A DNA stretch of 62,410 bases from Ruminiclostridium sp. (lineage in GTDB: Bacteria > Bacillota > Clostridia > Oscillospirales > Ruminococcaceae). Of the stretch, positions 40,178 to 49,001 are shown piece by piece (within the stretch, counting starts at the first letter, position 1; every line of letters starts with the position of its first letter). The stretch lies in the NCBI GenBank assembly GCA_017624025.1, contig JAGANY010000053.1:1-62410 (forward strand), given 5' to 3'. Below the pieces are notes generated by a model. That model saw nothing but the letters and a program-made list of their open reading frames with translations. It had not been told where the DNA came from and ran no database searches. A program made the translations under genes and the position numbers.

Positions 40178-40575
40178 GCTTCAACAAAGCAGTTTCTTGT
40201 TCCCCAGCCGTTTCTCCTGTTTCGGATAAATACAAGTTCCTAAAAGGCAGGCAAAGGGTAAAGCGGCACGCTTTAAACGTTCAGTAAAGCTGTTCTTTAT
40301 TCCCCTGCCGTTTCTCCTGCTTCGAATAAATACAAGTCCTTAAAAGGCAGGCAAAGGGATAGGCGGCACGCTTTAAACGTTCCGTAAAGCAGTTCTTGTT
40401 CCCCTGCCGTTACTCCTGTTTCGTATAAATACAAGTCCCTAAAAGGCAGGCAAAGGGATAGGCGGCACGCTTTAAACGTTCAGTAAAGCTGTTCTTTATT
40501 TCCCTGCCGTTACTCCTGTTTCGGATAAATACAAGTTCCTAAAAGGCAGGCAAAGGGTAAAGCGGAACGCTTTAT
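40178..40575. repeat. Tandem repeat, period ~100 bp, about four copies
   Basis: Copies of a ~100-bp unit follow one another from the plsY 5' side to the der stop codon; the marker GCCGTT(T/A)CTCCTG falls at 40207, 40307, 40406 and 40506. Each unit contains CCTGCC...GGCAGG and, in the first three units, AAAGCG/CGCTTT-type palindromes. Units differ at a few sites. The last unit runs into the der stop codon (AAAGCGGAACGCTTTA). The 447-base gap holds no ORF I trust. Confidence 0.85.
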
Positions 40576-41888
40576 TCGCCGCGTTCACGGACTACTATGC
40601 GTATGGGGGTGCTGTCGAGGCTGAAGGACTCACGAACCTGGTTTTCAATATAACGCTGATATGAGTAGTGGAAAAGGTCCTTGCTGTTGCAGAATACTAC
40701 GAATGTCGGCGGCTTTGTGGAAGCCTGGGTCATATAGTAAAGCTTTAAACGCTTGCCCTTATCTGACGGAGGCTGAACACGGGCGGTAGCATAGCTTAAC
40801 AGGTCGTTAAGCATACCGGTTGTGATACGGCGTGAGTTCTGCTCCGCTGTGTATCTGATAAGCTCGAAAAGCTTGTCTATACGCTGACCTGTAAGTGCGG
40901 AGATAAATACAAAGGGAGCATAGGACATAAAGGAAAAATCAACCTCGAGCTTCTTTCTGAACTCGTTCATTGTTTTGTCTGTCTTTTCTATGCTGTCCCA
41001 CTTATTTACGGCAATTACACAGGCCTTGCCCTGTTCGTGAGCATAGCCGGCAACCTTGCTGTCCTGTTCGGTATAGCCTTCGTTTGCGTCAATCATAATA
41101 ACGCATACGTCTGCTCGGTCAATAGCCATATAGGCACGAAGAACGCTGTATTTTTCAACGCTTTCGGTAATCTTGGATTTTCTTCTGATACCTGCCGTAT
41201 CAATAAATACATACTTTTCGCCGTCTCTCTCGATAACTGTATCGATAGCGTCACGGGTCGTACCGGCGATATCGGAAACAATTACTCTCTGTTCGCCTGC
41301 AATCTTGTTGATAAGAGAGGATTTGCCGGCGTTAGGCTTACCGATAACCGCAACCTTTATTATGCTGTCATCATAATCGTCGGCATCATCCTCGGGCATA
41401 AACTCGAAGGCAGCGTCGAGAAGGTCGCCTGTGCCGTGACCGTGTACGGATGAAACGGGGATAGGGTCGCCAAGGCCTAAGTTGTAGAATTCATATATCT
41501 CAGCGGGAGGCTCACCTACGCTGTCACACTTGTTTACACAAAGCACAACGGGCTTGCCGCTCTTAAGAAGCATATCCGCTACGCTCTGGTCGTTGGCGGT
41601 CATACCTGTTGTTATATCAACTACAAAGATAATAACGTTGGCACTATCGATAGCGAGCTGTGCCTGTTCTCTCATCTGGGAAAGGATAACGTCCTTTGTG
41701 TCGGGCTCGATACCGCCTGTATCAACGAGCATAAAACCCTTGTTGCGCCACTCAGCCTTTCCGTAGATACGGTCACGGGTAACACCGGGAGTATCCTCTA
41801 CGATAGAAAGACGCTGGCCGATAAGCTTATTGAATAATGTGGATTTACCTACGTTAGGACGTCCAACAATAGCTATAAGTCGGTTCAT
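40572..41888 (-). CDS. der: Ribosome-biogenesis GTPase Der (EngA)
   Basis: 438 aa with two GTPase domains and a KH-like C-terminal domain. G1 motifs GRPNVGKST (~8-16) and GKPNAGKSS (~184-192), G3 DTGG and DTAG, G4 NKCD and NKWD. It assists 50S subunit assembly. Its stop lies inside the last unit of the tandem repeat. In the same direction as dnaI/dnaD upstream, 24 bases after dnaI, so possibly one transcript. Confidence 0.96.
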   Translation of the reverse strand: MNRLIAIVGRPNVGKSTLFNKLIGQRLSIVEDTPGVTRDRIYGKAEWRNKGFMLVDTGGIEPDTKDVILSQMREQAQLAIDSANVIIFVVDITTGMTANDQSVADMLLKSGKPVVLCVNKCDSVGEPPAEIYEFYNLGLGDPIPVSSVHGHGTGDLLDAAFEFMPEDDADDYDDSIIKVAVIGKPNAGKSSLINKIAGEQRVIVSDIAGTTRDAIDTVIERDGEKYVFIDTAGIRRKSKITESVEKYSVLRAYMAIDRADVCVIMIDANEGYTEQDSKVAGYAHEQGKACVIAVNKWDSIEKTDKTMNEFRKKLEVDFSFMSYAPFVFISALTGQRIDKLFELIRYTAEQNSRRITTGMLNDLLSYATARVQPPSDKGKRLKLYYMTQASTKPPTFVVFCNSKDLFHYSYQRYIENQVRESFSLDSTPIRIVVRERGE

Positions 41889-41912
41889 TTAAATCATTCC
41901 TTTTCTTTTGTA

Positions 41913-42899
41913 TTAATTTCTTTTTTCTCTTGCTCTTATAAGACGGACGTCTGTTCCGGCGAAAGGAAGGTCGTCCATCGTTTTTAATCGGGAAACGGTT
42001 CTGTCGCCGTAACGTGAAAGAAGGTCGTTAAGGCTTAAATTCGTGCTTACGATCGTAGGCTTTCCCGAATTCATTCTGTTGTTTATTATCGTATAGAAAA
42101 GCGAAACATAAAACTTGCTTTCAAATTCCGCTCCTATATCGTCCATTATAAGAAGATCGGCATCATACAGCATTTCAAGAGTTACTCTTTCCTTGTTGCC
42201 GAAATGCTCCTGTTCCGCCTTTCCGAAAAGGTCGGGAGCCGAACCGTAAATAACGCTGTAGCCTTTTTTTATGACTTCGTTCGCAATACTCAGCGAAAGA
42301 TGAGTTTTTCCGAGACCTGTAGCACCACGCATCAGAATACCGTTACAGGGTAAATGGAAATCTTCGGCATACTTACGGCAGAAATCGAGGTTCTCGCCCA
42401 TAATTTCTCTTGCTGTGCATCCGAAAGCAACAGGCTGGCTGTCGTCGTAATACGCAAGACTGAAATCATTGAAATCAGACAGGCTGAGGGGAGAGGATTT
42501 ATTAAGGTCTTCCATAGCCGCCGCCTTTACCGCTTCAAAAAAGCATTCGCATCGCCGTCCGTCATAATATCCGCTGTCCTTACATTTCTTACAGGTATAT
42601 TTTACATCAAGATAATCGGGGCTTTTGCCTATTTTTACGAGGCTCTGCTCAAGCATACGCTGAAGCTCGAGATTTTCTTTTTCAATCTCGCCGAACTTCT
42701 CCTCAAAATCGGAAGAACGGCTTACTATAAGCTGTATTATCTTTGAGGTCGTACGGGAAAGACGAGCCTGAATCTCAGCGATTTCCGGATAATTTACAGC
42801 GATTTCGCTCTGGTTTTTCGCTAAAAGGCGGTCATTTCTCGCTTTGCGTTCAGAAAGCTGTGCCTCAGCGATATGATAATATTTTGAATCAAAACTCAT
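41913..42899 (-). CDS. dnaI: DnaC/DnaI-type helicase-loader ATPase
   Basis: 328 aa. N-terminal helical part (~1-95), a zinc-binding-like segment CKKCKDSGYYDGRRCECF (~98-117), and AAA+ domain with Walker A LMRGATGLGKTHLS (~188-201), Walker B LLIMDDIGAEF and sensor text RLKTMDDLPFAGTDVRLIR. It loads the replicative helicase. ATGA overlap with the upstream dnaD-domain gene mirrors the usual DnaB/DnaD-DnaI pairing of Firmicutes. The symbol is by role; dnaC would also be used. Confidence 0.88.
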   Translation of the reverse strand: MSFDSKYYHIAEAQLSERKARNDRLLAKNQSEIAVNYPEIAEIQARLSRTTSKIIQLIVSRSSDFEEKFGEIEKENLELQRMLEQSLVKIGKSPDYLDVKYTCKKCKDSGYYDGRRCECFFEAVKAAAMEDLNKSSPLSLSDFNDFSLAYYDDSQPVAFGCTAREIMGENLDFCRKYAEDFHLPCNGILMRGATGLGKTHLSLSIANEVIKKGYSVIYGSAPDLFGKAEQEHFGNKERVTLEMLYDADLLIMDDIGAEFESKFYVSLFYTIINNRMNSGKPTIVSTNLSLNDLLSRYGDRTVSRLKTMDDLPFAGTDVRLIRAREKRN

Positions 42900-43873
42900 T
42901 TCTTTCTCCTGTATCTCTCGTATGCGGATTCTTCGAGCATATCTATATCAAAACTCATAGCTGTACCGCCCGAGGCATTATTCGAACCTGAGGGCTTTTC
43001 GCTGTTGACCTGTTCGACGGTAGTATATCCCTTTTCTGCCCAGCTTCTTAAAATCGTATCCATATAGGGAAAGCTTAGCTTTCCTGTGCTGTTAAGGGTC
43101 TTTTCATAGGCCTCGTCAATAAGCTCGTCCGCTATATTGAGCTCTGACCAGGCAGTTATGTATTCCTTCTGCTTTGCCGAAAAGGCTGTTGCCATGCCGA
43201 ACTTCGTGCGGAGTCTTCCTTCGAGGCTGTTACGTACTTTAAGTCCCGCTATGCGTTCCTCTGCCTTTGCAATAGTATCGATTCCGCTTTCGTACCAGTC
43301 CTTAGCAACGCTTTTCATATATGCGGGTGTTGCCTTATCTATGGAAAAGCAATATTCAACCATCATAACCGCTACTTCTACAGGTATTCCTACCTCTTCG
43401 GTTATGACCATAAGCGTATTGCGTTCGCTGTGCTTTGTGGGTCTTCCGGCGTGACGTTCAAAGGTCTCACAAAGATAGCGGAAGGCTCTGTCGCTGTTGA
43501 CCGCATTAGCAATCTCCTTAGGCGGAAACTGTGTATCGGAAGTAAGCTTCGCTACGGCGGTATTCCTTTCGGGAACAGTTATAGCAGGCTTTGCCGTTTC
43601 AATTCTTTCCGAAGCCGAAGGCATAAGCTCGCCCTTTTCTCCCGAAATAACGCCTACATTCTGCCAGAAGATAAAGGCTTCCTCTACTGTGTTCTTATCA
43701 ACGCCTACAGCCGAAGCAATATCCTCGCTTAAAAACAAATTCCCCGAATTTCTTAGCATATAAAGAAGCACTTTTATATGCTCGCCGCTTGCTATTTTAA
43801 TATTCTCATCAACAACGCACGAGGGAACGGCAAAAACGCTGTTCCAGGCACCGAGATTAAGTCTGTATGCCAT
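42896..43873 (-). CDS. DnaD-domain replication-initiation protein
   Basis: 325 aa from MAYRLNLGAWNSVFAVPSCV; AGGAGG upstream fixes this start. It has an N-terminal winged-helix-like part (~10-80) and two DnaD_2-type helical repeats (~120-190 and ~210-280; the second holds YITAWSELNIADELIDEAYEKTLNSTGKLSFPYMDTILRSW). It is translationally coupled (ATGA) to the dnaI gene and probably remodels DNA at oriC for helicase loading. Confidence 0.85.
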   Translation of the reverse strand: MAYRLNLGAWNSVFAVPSCVVDENIKIASGEHIKVLLYMLRNSGNLFLSEDIASAVGVDKNTVEEAFIFWQNVGVISGEKGELMPSASERIETAKPAITVPERNTAVAKLTSDTQFPPKEIANAVNSDRAFRYLCETFERHAGRPTKHSERNTLMVITEEVGIPVEVAVMMVEYCFSIDKATPAYMKSVAKDWYESGIDTIAKAEERIAGLKVRNSLEGRLRTKFGMATAFSAKQKEYITAWSELNIADELIDEAYEKTLNSTGKLSFPYMDTILRSWAEKGYTTVEQVNSEKPSGSNNASGGTAMSFDIDMLEESAYERYRRKK

Positions 43874-43913
43874 TTTTAAAAGCACCTCCTGTTATTATTG
43901 CGTAATTATAATT

Positions 43914-43942
43914 ATTATAACATATTTCATTTTTTTTTGCAA
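43914..43942 (-). promoter_or_regulatory. Promoter of the dnaD-dnaI operon
   Basis: Minus strand: TTGCAA (43937-43942), 17-base spacer, TATAAT (43914-43919). Confidence 0.7.
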
Positions 43943-43949
43943 CCGATAA

Positions 43950-43984
43950 AGATAAAAATAACGACAGCTTTTTAAGCTGTCGTT
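43950..43984 (-). terminator. Terminator after rel
   Basis: Minus strand: AACGACAGC-N7-GCTGTCGTT followed by ATTTTTATC. Confidence 0.82.
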
Positions 43985-44035
43985 ACGATTATTTACAAAT
44001 CCTGCTTTCAGGCCGTGCGAAATGTTCACAAGTTT

Positions 44036-44124
44036 TTTGGGGCTGCCGCCCCTTATCCCCGTCAAGCCTTTTATAAAAGGCTTGACCGAAAATTTTATTT
44101 GCTCGCTTCGCTCGGTTTTTCGAG
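44036..44124. repeat. Cluster of three palindromes downstream of rel
   Basis: GGGGC-TGCC-GCCCC (44039-44053), GTCAAGCCTTTT/AAAAGGCTTGAC (about 44062-44089) and GCTCGC-TTC-GCTCGG (about 44101-44116). All lie in the 3' untranslated RNA of rel. They differ in sequence from the two main repeat families. Confidence 0.55.
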
Positions 44125-44133
44125 ATAAATATT

Positions 44134-46299
44134 TTAAAGAATACCTGTTCTTTCGGCAGAGATAACGCCGTTTATCTTCTGGATACGCTGAATAAGAGCA
44201 TTAAGCTGTTCAACGCTGGCTACTTCAACAGTAACAACAATATTGCCGTTTCCGTTCTTTAAGGGATGAGCGGAAATATTGCTTATTACGAAACGGCTTG
44301 ACGCTATGGTAGAGGTTACATCCGCAAGAGCGGTCATATTCTCGGAGATAATATCTATAGTAGCGTTATAGTATTCAGTCTGACCCGAAGCCGCCCACAT
44401 AACGTGTATCCAGCGTTCCTTATCCTGCGGACTTGCGTTTACTACGTTTGTACAATCCTGTTTGTGAACCGAAACACCATAGCCTCTTGTAATAAATCCG
44501 ACAATCTTATCGCCGGGAAGAGGATTACAGCATTTTGCGAACTTTATAAGACAGTTATCTATGCCTTCAACGATTACGCCGCTTTTCTGCTTTCTTGCGA
44601 TTGTGTTCTTAAGGGCTTCGTTTCCGTCAACAGAAACAGGATTTGCCGCTGCCATACGGTTTGCGTACATATCCTTTACCCTCTGCATAATCTTCGAAAG
44701 CTTTACGCCGCCGTAGCCGATAGCCGCATAGAAATCATCAACGCTGCTGAACTTCTGTGCTACAGCGATTTCATTGAGAAATTCAGGAGTAGGAATAATG
44801 CTTGCTCTATGGAACTCGCCCTCAAGAGCGGCCATACCCTCGGCAATATTCTCTTCACGGCATTCCTTCTTGAACCAAGCACGTATCTTGCCTCTTGCTT
44901 CGCTTGTTTTAGCGATTTCAAGCCAGTTACGATTAGGCCCATAAGTTTGAGACTGGGTAGTCATTACTTCGACGATATCGCCCGTTCTGAGCTGGTAATC
45001 GAAGCGTATCATTCGTCCGCTTACCTTCGCTCCCGTCATTTTATGTCCTACCTGAGTATGAATAGCGTAAGCAAAATCTATAACGGTAGAGCCGAGAGGA
45101 AGTACGATAACATCGCCCTTAGGAGTAAATACATATACTTCATCGGGAGCAAGGTCAACCTTGATTGCGTCTGCAATCTGTTCGACATCGTCGCCCTCCT
45201 GCTGCTGGTCGAGAATCTGTCTTATCCAGTCGAATCTCTGTTCTCCGGCAACCTTGCCTGTAAGACCTGCCTTGTATTTCCAGTGTGCAGCGACACCGTA
45301 CTGTGCGGTATTATGCATTTCAACCGTTCTTATCTGTACCTCGAAGGGAATACCCTCTCTTCCAATTACGGTAGTATGGAGAGACTGGTAACGGTTAGGC
45401 TTTGGGGTTGCGATATAGTCCTTGAAGCGGTAAGGAATAGGCTTGAACATATCGTGGATTATACCGAGTACATTATAGCATTCGATTACCGACTGGACGA
45501 TTACACGCACCGCATAAACATCATATATTTCATCGAAGCTTTTTCCCTTTATATAAACCTTTTTATAGATACTATATACGCTCTTTACTCTTCCCTCGAT
45601 AACGGGCGGAGGCTCGATATCGCTTATTCTTTCACGAATACGTCCTGTTATTGTATCAATAAAGGTATCTCTCTGCTCCTTATGGGTATCGAGCATATCT
45701 TCGACTGCTCTTGTACCGTAAGGGTCGAGAATCTTTATAGAGATATCCTCCATCTCCTCCTTTACCGCACTCATACCGAGACGGTGTGCGATAGGAGCAT
45801 AGAAGTTCATTGTTTCGAGAGCCTTCTTACGCTGTTTCTCGGGTGGGCGATACATAATCGTACGCATATTATGGAGTCTGTCTGCAAGCTTTATGATAAT
45901 AACACGGATATCCTTGGACATAGCCATAAGTATCTTACGGATATTTTCAGCCTGCTGTTCTTCCTTTGTGTTAAGAGGAACCTGACCGATTTTTGTAACG
46001 CCGTCAACAAGATTTGCTACATCCTCGCCGAACTTTTTGCGTAATGTTTCGAGAGATATATCGGTATCCTCGACAACATCATGGAGAAGAGCGGCAACAA
46101 GCGTGTCTGTATCCATACAGAATTCGAGGAGGATACAGGCTACAGCTATAGGATGGGTAATATAAGGCTCGCCCGAGCTTCGTTTTGTATCCGAATGAGC
46201 CTCATCAGCAACCTCATAAGCGGCAACTATTTTATCGATATCATACTGCTTGTCGCTTGCTTTTATTTTATCTATAAGAACATCAATGGTATAGAGCAC
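44134..46299 (-). CDS. rel: Bifunctional (p)ppGpp synthetase/hydrolase
   Basis: 721 aa starting at GTG (46299) 8 bases after AAAGGAG. HD hydrolase domain (~25-180; LLHDVVEDTD), RelA/SpoT synthetase domain (~230-345; YRFKDYIATPKPNRYQSLHTTV), TGS domain (~385-445; VYVFTPKGDVIVLPLGSTVIDFAYAIHTQVG), a Cys/His-bearing zinc-finger region (IKFAKCCNPLPGD) and C-terminal ACT domain (~650-721). Both catalytic sites look intact. It makes and destroys the stringent-response alarmone. It probably shares a transcript with the WYL gene 20 bases upstream. Confidence 0.95.
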   Translation of the reverse strand: MLYTIDVLIDKIKASDKQYDIDKIVAAYEVADEAHSDTKRSSGEPYITHPIAVACILLEFCMDTDTLVAALLHDVVEDTDISLETLRKKFGEDVANLVDGVTKIGQVPLNTKEEQQAENIRKILMAMSKDIRVIIIKLADRLHNMRTIMYRPPEKQRKKALETMNFYAPIAHRLGMSAVKEEMEDISIKILDPYGTRAVEDMLDTHKEQRDTFIDTITGRIRERISDIEPPPVIEGRVKSVYSIYKKVYIKGKSFDEIYDVYAVRVIVQSVIECYNVLGIIHDMFKPIPYRFKDYIATPKPNRYQSLHTTVIGREGIPFEVQIRTVEMHNTAQYGVAAHWKYKAGLTGKVAGEQRFDWIRQILDQQQEGDDVEQIADAIKVDLAPDEVYVFTPKGDVIVLPLGSTVIDFAYAIHTQVGHKMTGAKVSGRMIRFDYQLRTGDIVEVMTTQSQTYGPNRNWLEIAKTSEARGKIRAWFKKECREENIAEGMAALEGEFHRASIIPTPEFLNEIAVAQKFSSVDDFYAAIGYGGVKLSKIMQRVKDMYANRMAAANPVSVDGNEALKNTIARKQKSGVIVEGIDNCLIKFAKCCNPLPGDKIVGFITRGYGVSVHKQDCTNVVNASPQDKERWIHVMWAASGQTEYYNATIDIISENMTALADVTSTIASSRFVISNISAHPLKNGNGNIVVTVEVASVEQLNALIQRIQKINGVISAERTGIL

Positions 46300-46319
46300 T
46301 TATAAGGCTCCTTTCGTTT

Positions 46320-47309
46320 TTAAGTGTACATTTTATATATGCCGTTCACATACTTTTTAAAATCCTTGCGGATAGCTTCGGGTTCAAGAATTTCTATCTT
46401 GTTTCCGAACTGGCATACCCAGCCGTAAAAAATAGGACTTGCTGTGATAGGCTGGTTAATAATGAAATGGTCGTCATCATCGGAGGAATATACAGTTATA
46501 TTTTTCCCGAAACGGTCAAAGATAACGCCCGAAAGCGAATTATGTACCTTAAGGGTAACTCTTATATCCTCGCCGGAGAACATACCGAAGCGTTTTTTTG
46601 TATATTCGTTGAGATTAAAATCCTTAGGCGGTTCAACACGCTTCTCGTCCCATATTATCTCCGCTTTTTCAATCTTATCGGCTCTGAAATTTGACACAGC
46701 GTCATATTTCTCATAATAGCCTACAAGATAATAGTTTTCTTCACGCCAGCAAAGAGCATAGGGAGAAACAACGGAATGTCTTCCCTCGTTATGGTATCTC
46801 TTGCTCTTTTTACGGTCATAGTCAAAATATAAGAACTTTATTTTTTTCTTTTCTCTTATTGCCTGCTGGATAGTATCAATGTTGTAATAAATCTGTTCGT
46901 TTGCGTTTTTTACACGGTCGGAAACAATAACATTTCGCTTTATTTCCCCCGCGTCATATCTGTTTGCAAGGGTTCCAAGCTTAGCAATAAGCTCTCTCGA
47001 TTTCTTTTCGGTAATAAATTTGGAGCAGGCTACAGCGTCAGCAAGAAGCTTAAGCTCGTGAGTCTCGAAATCTCCGCTTGCGAGATAATACACAGTGCTT
47101 CTTGAATTGCCCGACTTTACAATATCCATTCCGTACTGATTAAGAAGAGCAATATCATCATAAAGACTTTTACGCTCAGCTTCTATTCCGTTATTGCCGA
47201 GCTTTTCTATAATATCCGCAAGAGTAAGAGGATGCTCCTCGTCAGATTCCGAACGGAAAATATCCGCAAGCACCATAAGCTTTAATTTCTGATTTGAACT
47301 TCTCGGCAT
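46320..47309 (-). CDS. WYL-domain HTH transcriptional regulator
   Basis: 329 aa. N-terminal winged helix (~10-70; LTLADIIEKLGNNGIEAERKSLYDDIALLNQYGMDI), WYL domain (~145-220; SVVSPYALCWREENYYLVGYY, with NYYL at the WYL position) and C-terminal WCX-like part (~235-329). WYL proteins sense nucleotides or single-stranded DNA and often regulate DNA-damage or defence genes; no target is evident here. It lies between an ADP-ribosylglycohydrolase gene and rel. Confidence 0.88.
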   Translation of the reverse strand: MPRSSNQKLKLMVLADIFRSESDEEHPLTLADIIEKLGNNGIEAERKSLYDDIALLNQYGMDIVKSGNSRSTVYYLASGDFETHELKLLADAVACSKFITEKKSRELIAKLGTLANRYDAGEIKRNVIVSDRVKNANEQIYYNIDTIQQAIREKKKIKFLYFDYDRKKSKRYHNEGRHSVVSPYALCWREENYYLVGYYEKYDAVSNFRADKIEKAEIIWDEKRVEPPKDFNLNEYTKKRFGMFSGEDIRVTLKVHNSLSGVIFDRFGKNITVYSSDDDDHFIINQPITASPIFYGWVCQFGNKIEILEPEAIRKDFKKYVNGIYKMYT

Positions 47310-47360
47310 AGCAAACTCCTTTTCACGATATGTACCGAAGGGTACAATTTATCCGAACGA

Positions 47361-48464
47361 TTATTCTTCTTCCTCTTCACCGTCAACGTTATAGTCTTCG
47401 GTAGTTGCAACAGCCTTTAAAAGCTTTTCAGCCATAGAGGAAATAAGATTCTTGTACTGAAGCTTATCAGCCCAGCCCTTAGGGAAGCCCTGAATGCCGT
47501 AATATGCACCCATCATTGCCGCTGTCATAGAAGCACAGGTATCGCTTGCACCATCGTGGTTTGCCGCCAGCTGGATAGCGTAGCGGGGGCTTTCGTAATG
47601 CATTACCGCACAATAAACAGCAATTGCAAGTGCTTCATAAGCCTCGAAGCCGTAGCCCATCTTTGTTACTGCTGTACGAAGGTCGATATCCTGTTTATCA
47701 ACAAGCTCAAGAGCATAGCAAAGAGTTTTCTTTAAAATTTCGCCGTCAGCAACTCCGTCAAGAAGTCCGATAACGGTACGTACAGCGGTTTCGATTTCTG
47801 CACCGCTTACTATTTCGGCAATAATTGCAGCATAGCAGCCTGCCGCAATATAGCCTACGGGGCTTCCGTGAGTGATTGCAGCCGCACGACAGCCCATATC
47901 AAAGGCTTTTTTTGTATCGTTGTAGAAGTAAAGACCTACGGGAGCAACACGCTTTACCGCACCGTTATCTCTGTTATCGTTAAGAGGATTTTCGGGAGTA
48001 CCGTATGCCATATTTCTTATCTTAAGAAGTGCGTCTATATTCTTTGTGTCGGCGGTACGTTTTTTGTAAAGTCCCTTTGCCTTTAAAAGACGGAGCTTAT
48101 AAGGATTCTGTGAAGGGTCGAAGAGCCAAGCATATTCCTTACCCGCTACTGTTTTTGTCTGTGTATAGAGCCATACCTGGTATGCAAGGAAAATATAATC
48201 CTCATAGTTTACTCTGCCGTCATCAGCACCTGCACTGTGTGCCCAGAGGAGACCGTCGGCAGTAAAAAGAGAAAGCTGTGTATCATCGGTAAAAAGTGCG
48301 GTACCAGAACGCTTGCTTACCGCAAGGTCGAGACAGCCGAGCTTCTCGAAACGCTCACAGATAGATTCATAATCCATAAGCTCGATAGGATATCCGAATG
48401 CGTCGCCGATAGCGAGACCTACCATTACTCCCTGGAATTTGTCGTCAAGATAAACTTCACTCAT
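47361..48464 (-). CDS. ADP-ribosylglycohydrolase-family protein
   Basis: 367 aa. The family metal motifs are GLAIGDAFGYPIE (~15-27), LFTDDTQLSLFTADGLL (~57-73) and NHDGASDTCASMTAAMMGA (~303-321), with Asp/Thr residues for the two magnesium ions. It may remove ADP-ribose from proteins or small molecules, or belong to the DraG-like branch. AAAGGAAA precedes the ATG. It is between rlmH (16 bases downstream) and a WYL regulator (upstream). Confidence 0.88.
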   Translation of the reverse strand: MSEVYLDDKFQGVMVGLAIGDAFGYPIELMDYESICERFEKLGCLDLAVSKRSGTALFTDDTQLSLFTADGLLWAHSAGADDGRVNYEDYIFLAYQVWLYTQTKTVAGKEYAWLFDPSQNPYKLRLLKAKGLYKKRTADTKNIDALLKIRNMAYGTPENPLNDNRDNGAVKRVAPVGLYFYNDTKKAFDMGCRAAAITHGSPVGYIAAGCYAAIIAEIVSGAEIETAVRTVIGLLDGVADGEILKKTLCYALELVDKQDIDLRTAVTKMGYGFEAYEALAIAVYCAVMHYESPRYAIQLAANHDGASDTCASMTAAMMGAYYGIQGFPKGWADKLQYKNLISSMAEKLLKAVATTEDYNVDGEEEEE

Positions 48465-48479
48465 TTTTATATTTCCTTT

Positions 48480-48959
48480 CTATTTGTGATATTTGCGGTT
48501 ATTAATTATCGTAAAGGCACGGTATATCTGCTCCGAAAGCATAACTCTCGCAAGCTGGTGCGGAAATGTCATCTCCGACATACTCATCTTTATCTGTGCC
48601 ATATTCTTTACCTTCGGCGAAAGCCCGTGAGAGCTTCCGATGATAAAAACGATGTTACTTTTTCCGTTTACCCCTGCTTCATTTATTTTTTTCGCAAAGG
48701 CTTCGCTTCCGAACTGCTTGCCCTCAATACACATAGCAACAACAAGGCTGTTCGAAGGTATTTTCTGGATAATTTTATCTGCTTCGGTTTCGAGAGCGGA
48801 GGCTATTTCCGCTTCCGAAGGATTTTCCGATATTTTTATAGGTTCAAGCTCGGTGACGCTGAATTTTGCAAACCCGGAAATACGCTTTTCGTATTCCTTC
48901 ATAGCGTCAGTAAGATATTTTTCCTTTAATTTTCCAAGAGCAATTATCTGTATGTTCAT
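48480..48959 (-). CDS. rlmH: 23S rRNA (pseudouridine-1915-N3) methyltransferase
   Basis: 159 aa, SPOUT knot enzyme. It has the family ends MNIQIIALGKLKEKYL and MSMSEMTFPHQLARVMLSEQIYRAFTI, the SAM-binding text FIIGSSHGLSPKVK (~105-118) and the terminal YHK. It methylates position N3 of a pseudouridine in helix 69. Leftward, between dacA and the ADP-ribosylglycohydrolase gene. Confidence 0.95.
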   Translation of the reverse strand: MNIQIIALGKLKEKYLTDAMKEYEKRISGFAKFSVTELEPIKISENPSEAEIASALETEADKIIQKIPSNSLVVAMCIEGKQFGSEAFAKKINEAGVNGKSNIVFIIGSSHGLSPKVKNMAQIKMSMSEMTFPHQLARVMLSEQIYRAFTIINNRKYHK

Positions 48960-49001
48960 AAAATTCTTATCCGATAAATCATTAATAAGAGACAGAAATA
49001 A

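Noticed and set aside
40178-40575. CRISPR-like array
   Set aside because: The ~100-bp units are repeated over their full length with no variable spacers, and no cas genes are near.
44404-46044. Long 546-aa open frame antisense to rel
   Set aside because: It lies entirely within rel on the other strand, has no ribosome site or family features, and its composition is that of an antisense shadow.
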